DNA of 29,924 bases from JACKBJ01 sp964549495 (GTDB lineage: Bacteria > Chloroflexota > Anaerolineae > Epilineales > Epilineaceae), in assembly GCA_964549495.1 (NCBI GenBank), contig CAZJWJ010000065.1, positions 1 through 29,924 on the forward strand, in the 5' to 3' direction. The position numbers and the translations under genes are program-made. Shown here in pieces: positions 26,395 to 29,924 of this stretch (within the stretch, counting starts at the first letter, position 1; every line of letters begins with the position of its first letter). The notes under the pieces were generated by a model. The model was not told the DNA's origin. It saw nothing but the letters and a program-made list of their open reading frames with translations, and made no database searches.

Positions 26395-26940
26395 CTAATC
26401 GTTGTGCGGGGCCAGGACCATCAGCATCGTGCGACCTTCCATCCCCGGATGCTGCTCGACGAAGGCCACGTCGGCGAGCTCCTCGGCCACCTCGCGAAGC
26501 TGCTCGAGGCCGATCTCCGGATGGGTGATCTCGCGACCGCGGAACTGGATCCGAACCTTGACCTTCATGCCCTTCTGCAAGAAGCCGCGCGCGCGCTTGA
26601 TCTTGAAACCGGCATGGTAGTCATCGGTCTTGGGTCGCAGCCGCACTTCCTTGATCTCGGTGGTCTTCTGGGCCTTGCGCGCTTCCCGCTGCTTCTTGTC
26701 TTGCTGGTAGACGAACTTACCGTAGTCCATCACCCGGCAGACGGGCGGGTCGGCGTTGGGGGCCACTTCCACGAGATCCAGATCTCGTTCACGAGCGGCG
26801 TTGAGGGCTTCGCGCAGGTCCAGGATTCCCAGCTGCTCGCCGTCCTCATCGATCACGCGCACCTGGGGTGAGCGGATCTGCTCGTTGATGTCGTGTCGTT
26901 CCGGAGCCTCGACATACTTCTTTCGCGACCGTCTCTTGAT
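26395..26940 (-). CDS. infC: Translation initiation factor IF-3
   Basis: IF-3 binds the 30S subunit and checks start-codon pairing. The N-domain (HDINEQIRSPQVRVIDEDGE, then NLDLVEVAPNADPPVC-like DLDLVEVAPNADPPVC and MDYGKFVYQQDKK) and the C-domain (HAGFKIKRARGFLQKGMKVK, then EQHPGMEGRTMLMVLAP) are complete. I place the start at ATC 26940. GAGAGGTGATC just upstream is nearly perfectly complementary to the 16S rRNA 3' end, and the ATC is eight bases after GAGAGG. The GTG at 26949 lies inside that ribosome site. IF-3 genes in other bacteria use AUU or AUC starts for autoregulation. If GTG is used, the gene is 26395-26949 (184 residues). Confidence 0.93.
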   Translation of the reverse strand: MKRRSRKKYVEAPERHDINEQIRSPQVRVIDEDGEQLGILDLREALNAARERDLDLVEVAPNADPPVCRVMDYGKFVYQQDKKQREARKAQKTTEIKEVRLRPKTDDYHAGFKIKRARGFLQKGMKVKVRIQFRGREITHPEIGLEQLREVAEELADVAFVEQHPGMEGRTMLMVLAPHND

Positions 26941-26966
26941 CTTGATCACCTCTCGAGTGATGATGT

Positions 26967-27001
26967 CGAGGACGCGCGGGGCCGGGGCCCCAAAATCCTC
27001 G
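26967..27001 (-). promoter_or_regulatory. Structured 5' UTR of infC
   Basis: On the - strand CGAGGA and TCCTCG form an outer stem, and GGGGCC/GGCCCC forms an inner one (26978-26991), within the ~60-base leader after the predicted start near 27012. It could be an autoregulatory site for IF-3 or L20, or only GC-driven structure. Confidence 0.45.
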
Positions 27002-27018
27002 CGGCTTGACAGCCTAGC

Positions 27019-27048
27019 AGTCTAGCCCGACCCGCCGGGGCGCGTCAA
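27019..27048 (-). promoter_or_regulatory. Promoter of infC-rpmI-rplT
   Basis: The -35 is TTGACG (27048-27043) and the -10 is TAGACT (27024-27019), with an 18-base spacer. The predicted start is near 27012. Confidence 0.65.
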
Positions 27049-27060
27049 GCCGTAGAATCG

Positions 27061-27082
27061 ACCCTCACCGGCCGGCGAGGGT
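27061..27082 (-). terminator. Hairpin after tRNA-Val
   Basis: ACCCTCGCCGG and CCGGTGAGGGT pair with one wobble, 17 bases past the tRNA 3' end. The downstream sequence is only weakly T-rich, so it is a possible terminator or processing hairpin. Confidence 0.5.
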
Positions 27083-27098
27083 CGTGCTGGGCACGGAG

Positions 27099-27172
27099 TG
27101 GGCGGTACAAGACTTGAACTTGTGACCTCCACGATGTCAACGTGGCGCTCTAGCCAGCTGAGCTAACCGCCC
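27099..27172 (-). tRNA. tRNA-Val (anticodon GAC)
   Basis: The 74-base gene has acceptor arms GGGCGGT and ACCGCCC plus A73, a D arm TAGCTCAGCTGGCTAGAGC, the anticodon stem CCACG/CGTGG with loop TTGACAT (anticodon GAC, reading GUC), and a T loop containing GTTCAAG. The 3' CCA is not encoded (CTC follows A73). Confidence 0.96.
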
Positions 27173-27185
27173 TAGAGAGTGGCGG

Positions 27186-27214
27186 AATATAGCATCCGCG
27201 CGCGATCCAGGCAA
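27186..27214 (-). promoter_or_regulatory. Promoter of tRNA-Val
   Basis: The hexamers TTGCCT (27214-27209) and TATATT (27191-27186) are separated by exactly 17 bases. The -10 ends 13 bases before the mature tRNA 5' end. Confidence 0.75.
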
Positions 27215-27374
27215 GTTCGAAGACCGATCTTCCGGCCCGACGAGCCGCCGATCCGCATGCCGGCAGCATCGAGTACTTGACCCCGGGCCGCTCCGCGATT
27301 ATCTACATCGGATCGCCGCGAGCCGCGCGGCGCGTAGCGGGTCCGCGAGCCGGCGGACCGCGAGGGAGAGAGAC

Positions 27375-27851
27375 TTGCACGCGAGACTTCGTAGCCTTCT
27401 GCCGACCCTTCTACTCCTGGCCGGCGGCCTCCTGTCCGCCTGCGGTGGCACCGAGCCCGACGTGGCCGCGCCGGAAGAGGGCGCGGGCAACGCCCCCAGC
27501 CTGCGCTTCGTCGACCTGGAAGCCGGCGCCCAGCTGGAAAGCCCGGCCGAGATCTGCATGGAGGCCAGCGGCCTGACCATCGAGCCGTCGGGCGAGGTGA
27601 TCGAAGGCACCGGCCACCACCACTTGATCATCGACCCCAGCGCCGAGGAGCTGGCCGCCTACACCGACGGCACGGTGACCGAGCCGGTGCCCAACGACGA
27701 GACCCACATCCACATGGGCGACGGCTCCAGCTGCACGACCGTCGAGCTGGCGCCGGGCAGCCATACCCTCCTGGCCGTGGTCGCCGACGGCCTGCACAAC
27801 CCGCTCGACCCGCCTCTGGTCGCCACCATCGACATCGAGGTCGTCGAGTAG
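27375..27851 (+). CDS. DUF4399-domain lipoprotein
   Basis: The protein has 158 residues from TTG 27375, placed by GGGAG six bases upstream. The lipobox LLSAC gives Cys23 as the lipidated residue. The rest matches DUF4399: VDLEAGAQLESPAEICMEASG, the His cluster GTGHHHLIIDPS, THIHMGDGSSCTTVELAPG and HTLLAVVADGLHNPL. The His-rich motif may bind metal, but the function is unknown. It is a single gene with its own terminator. Confidence 0.85.
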   Translation: MHARLRSLLPTLLLLAGGLLSACGGTEPDVAAPEEGAGNAPSLRFVDLEAGAQLESPAEICMEASGLTIEPSGEVIEGTGHHHLIIDPSAEELAAYTDGTVTEPVPNDETHIHMGDGSSCTTVELAPGSHTLLAVVADGLHNPLDPPLVATIDIEVVE

Positions 27852-27918
27852 CCCTCGACCCTTCGAACCCATACGGTCTCGCCTCCCGCTCGTGAGAGCC
27901 ATGGGTTCGGCCAGAGCG

Positions 27919-27956
27919 GACGAGAAAGGGGGCCGGTGCCGGCCCCCTTTCTCGTC
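27919..27956. terminator. Bidirectional terminator between the DUF4399 gene and glyA
   Basis: Two perfect 18-base arms (starting GACGAGAAAGGGGGCC) enclose a two-base TG centre between convergent genes. The A-rich and T-rich parts lie inside the stem (GAAAG/CTTTC). Confidence 0.85.
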
Positions 27957-27982
27957 ACCGATTCTGGGATTCTCGAGCGATC

Positions 27983-29269
27983 CTATTCGACCTCGACGAT
28001 CCCCGGCACGGGGAAGCCCGCGGTCATCTCCGCCACCTCGTCCCGCACCCGCTCGAGCAGATCCGCATCCTCCGGATCGTCGAGCACGCGGTCGATCCAG
28101 GCCGCCACGCGCCGGATCTCCGCTTCGCCGAAGCCGCGGGTGGTCACCGCCGGCGTGCCCAAACGCAGGCCGCTGGTGACGAAGGGCTTCTCCGGATCGA
28201 AGGGGATCATGTTCTTGTTGGTGGTGATGCCGGCCGCGTCCAAGGCCTCCTCGGCCAGCTTGCCGGTGACGCCCTTGGGGCGCAGATCGACCAGCAGCAT
28301 ATGGTTGTCCGTGCCCCCGGAGACGATGCGCAGGCCCCGCGCCGCCAGCTCCTCGGCCAAGAGCCGTGCATTGGCCACCACCCGCTCCTGGTAGACTCGG
28401 AACTCGGGCCGTGCCGCCTCGGCAAAGGCCACCGCCTTGGCCGCCACCGCATGTTCCAGCGGCCCGCCCTGCAGCCGCGGAAAGACCGAGGAATCGATGG
28501 CCTTGGCATGCTGCTCCCGACATAGGATCAGCCCGCCTCGCGGCCCGCGCAGCGTCTTGTGCGTGGTCGAGGTCACCACGTCGGCAACCGGCACCGGATC
28601 CGGATGCAGCTTGGCCGCTACCAGGCCGGCGATGTGGGCCATGTCGACCACGAAGTAGGCCCCCACCTCCGCGGCGATCTCGGCCATGCGCCCGAAGTCG
28701 ATCTGCCGTGGATAGGCCGTCGCGCCGCCGACGATCAGCTTGGGCCGCGCCTCCCGCGCCAGCTCCGCCAGGGCACCGTAGTCGATCTCCTCGGTCTCCC
28801 GATCGACCCCGTAGGACACCACCTCGTACAGTCGGCCGCTGAAGTTGACCGGGCTGCCATGGGTCAGGTGCCCGCCCTGATCCAGGCGCATGGCCATGAT
28901 CTTGTCACCGGGCTCGATCAGCGCCATGTAGGCCGCCATGTTGGCCTGCGAGCCGGCATGCGGCTGCACGTTGGCATGCTCGGCCCCGAAGAGCGCCGTC
29001 GCCCGATCCCGCGCCAGGTTCTCGGCCTGGTCGATGAACTCGCAGCCGCCATAGTATCGCCGGCCGGGAAAGCCCTCGGCATACTTGTTGGTCATGATCG
29101 AGCCGGTGGCCTCGAGCACGGCCCGGCTGGTGTAGTTCTCGCTGGCGATCAATTCGATCCCCAGCCGCTGCCGCCGCGCCTCGCGCCCGATGATGGCCGC
29201 GATCTCGGGATCGACCGCCTCCAAGGGCGCCAGCAATCGATCCTCGGCCGTCCCCACGTCCCGCTCCAT
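27983..29269 (-). CDS. glyA: Serine hydroxymethyltransferase
   Basis: The enzyme interconverts serine plus tetrahydrofolate with glycine plus methylene-tetrahydrofolate, using PLP. The protein has 428 residues from ATG 29269, with AGGG upstream. Diagnostic parts are ELIASENYTSRAVLEATGS, NKYAEGFPGRRYYGG, the PLP-contact VVDMAHIAGL and the Schiff-base Lys238 in TSTTHKTLRGPRGG. The longer frame upstream (to 29359) has no supporting ribosome site. TATACT at 29347-29342 is a possible -10. Confidence 0.97.
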   Translation of the reverse strand: MERDVGTAEDRLLAPLEAVDPEIAAIIGREARRQRLGIELIASENYTSRAVLEATGSIMTNKYAEGFPGRRYYGGCEFIDQAENLARDRATALFGAEHANVQPHAGSQANMAAYMALIEPGDKIMAMRLDQGGHLTHGSPVNFSGRLYEVVSYGVDRETEEIDYGALAELAREARPKLIVGGATAYPRQIDFGRMAEIAAEVGAYFVVDMAHIAGLVAAKLHPDPVPVADVVTSTTHKTLRGPRGGLILCREQHAKAIDSSVFPRLQGGPLEHAVAAKAVAFAEAARPEFRVYQERVVANARLLAEELAARGLRIVSGGTDNHMLLVDLRPKGVTGKLAEEALDAAGITTNKNMIPFDPEKPFVTSGLRLGTPAVTTRGFGEAEIRRVAAWIDRVLDDPEDADLLERVRDEVAEMTAGFPVPGIVEVE

Positions 29270-29415
29270 GTCCAACCCTTTCCCTTCCGCATGGGCCGCC
29301 GCCGCTCGACGCAGCGCGGCTCCCTGGCTATGATCGCCCCGAGTATAGCACCGCCACACGTTCCGATTTCCCCATCCAGATCTCCATTACCGGAGCCCGG
29401 TCGAGGCGCCTTCCC

Positions 29416-29924
<509 letters not shown>

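Noticed and set aside
27005..27010. TTGACA on the + strand as a promoter
   Set aside because: No -10 box at 16-18 bases and no gene follows; it overlaps the infC promoter on the other strand.

Overview
The window is a high-GC bacterial contig end of about 30 kb. It carries housekeeping genes (arginine biosynthesis, infC-rpmI-rplT, glyA, rsmG, a tRNA-Val) together with accessory exported proteins. Several traits suggest a Chloroflexota (Anaerolineae-like) genome: exported proteins with Thr/Pro linkers ending in an LP-type tail, a Uma2 nuclease, a pRiA4b ORF-3 protein, a PIN protein of the DTCVYNRPFD type, and many start codons placed just downstream of a -10 box. This assignment is an inference from gene style, not from a marker-gene comparison.

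Layout. Positions 1-399 are a non-coding, degenerate-repeat stretch. 400-1956 (+) is an exported two-repeat protein whose 3' end overlaps a convergent Uma2-family gene (1824-2498, -). 2765-3346 (+) is a pRiA4b ORF-3-like protein. 3359-8326 (-) is an arginine operon, argC-argBD-argA-argJ, in which every junction overlaps. ArgB and ArgD are fused in one reading frame. 8742-9686 (-) is an exported protein with three Cys-rich repeats. 9947-10608 (+) is a PIN-domain gene overlapping a small unknown gene. 10825-17107 (-) holds an M6-like lipoprotein metallopeptidase, a DUF218/YdcF-like protein and a large NHL-repeat secreted protein. 17413-21025 (-) is a two-component system followed by an HtrA-type protease. 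21191-23808 (-) is an O-antigen-ligase-like protein coupled to a flippase-like membrane protein. 24052-24681 (+) is a sulfite-oxidase-like molybdoenzyme. 24780-25583 (-) is a TrmH/SpoU RNA methyltransferase. 25725-26940 (-) is infC-rpmI-rplT, preceded by tRNA-Val(GAC). 27375-27851 (+) is a DUF4399 lipoprotein, 27983-29269 (-) is glyA, and from 29416 (+) rsmG runs into a poly-C contig end.

The strongest discovery is upstream of argC. A near-consensus promoter (TTGACA, 17 bp, TATATT) is followed at once by a 27-codon reading frame with seven arginine codons. Downstream is an intrinsic terminator with a T6 tract, before argC. A segment inside the leader gene can pair either with the segment just after its Arg codons (an 11-position hairpin) or, with nine perfect base pairs, with the 5' arm of the terminator. 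This is the architecture of ribosome-mediated transcription attenuation, here apparently sensing arginine and controlling argC-argBD-argA-argJ. The leader peptide would be translated from an almost leaderless mRNA.

Other points of interest are the ArgB-ArgD fusion with a repeat-bearing Ser/Glu linker, a likely AUC start codon for infC inside an extended Shine-Dalgarno context, a roughly 168-bp nested inverted repeat between htrA and the peptidase gene, and the Cys-rich triple-repeat exported protein.
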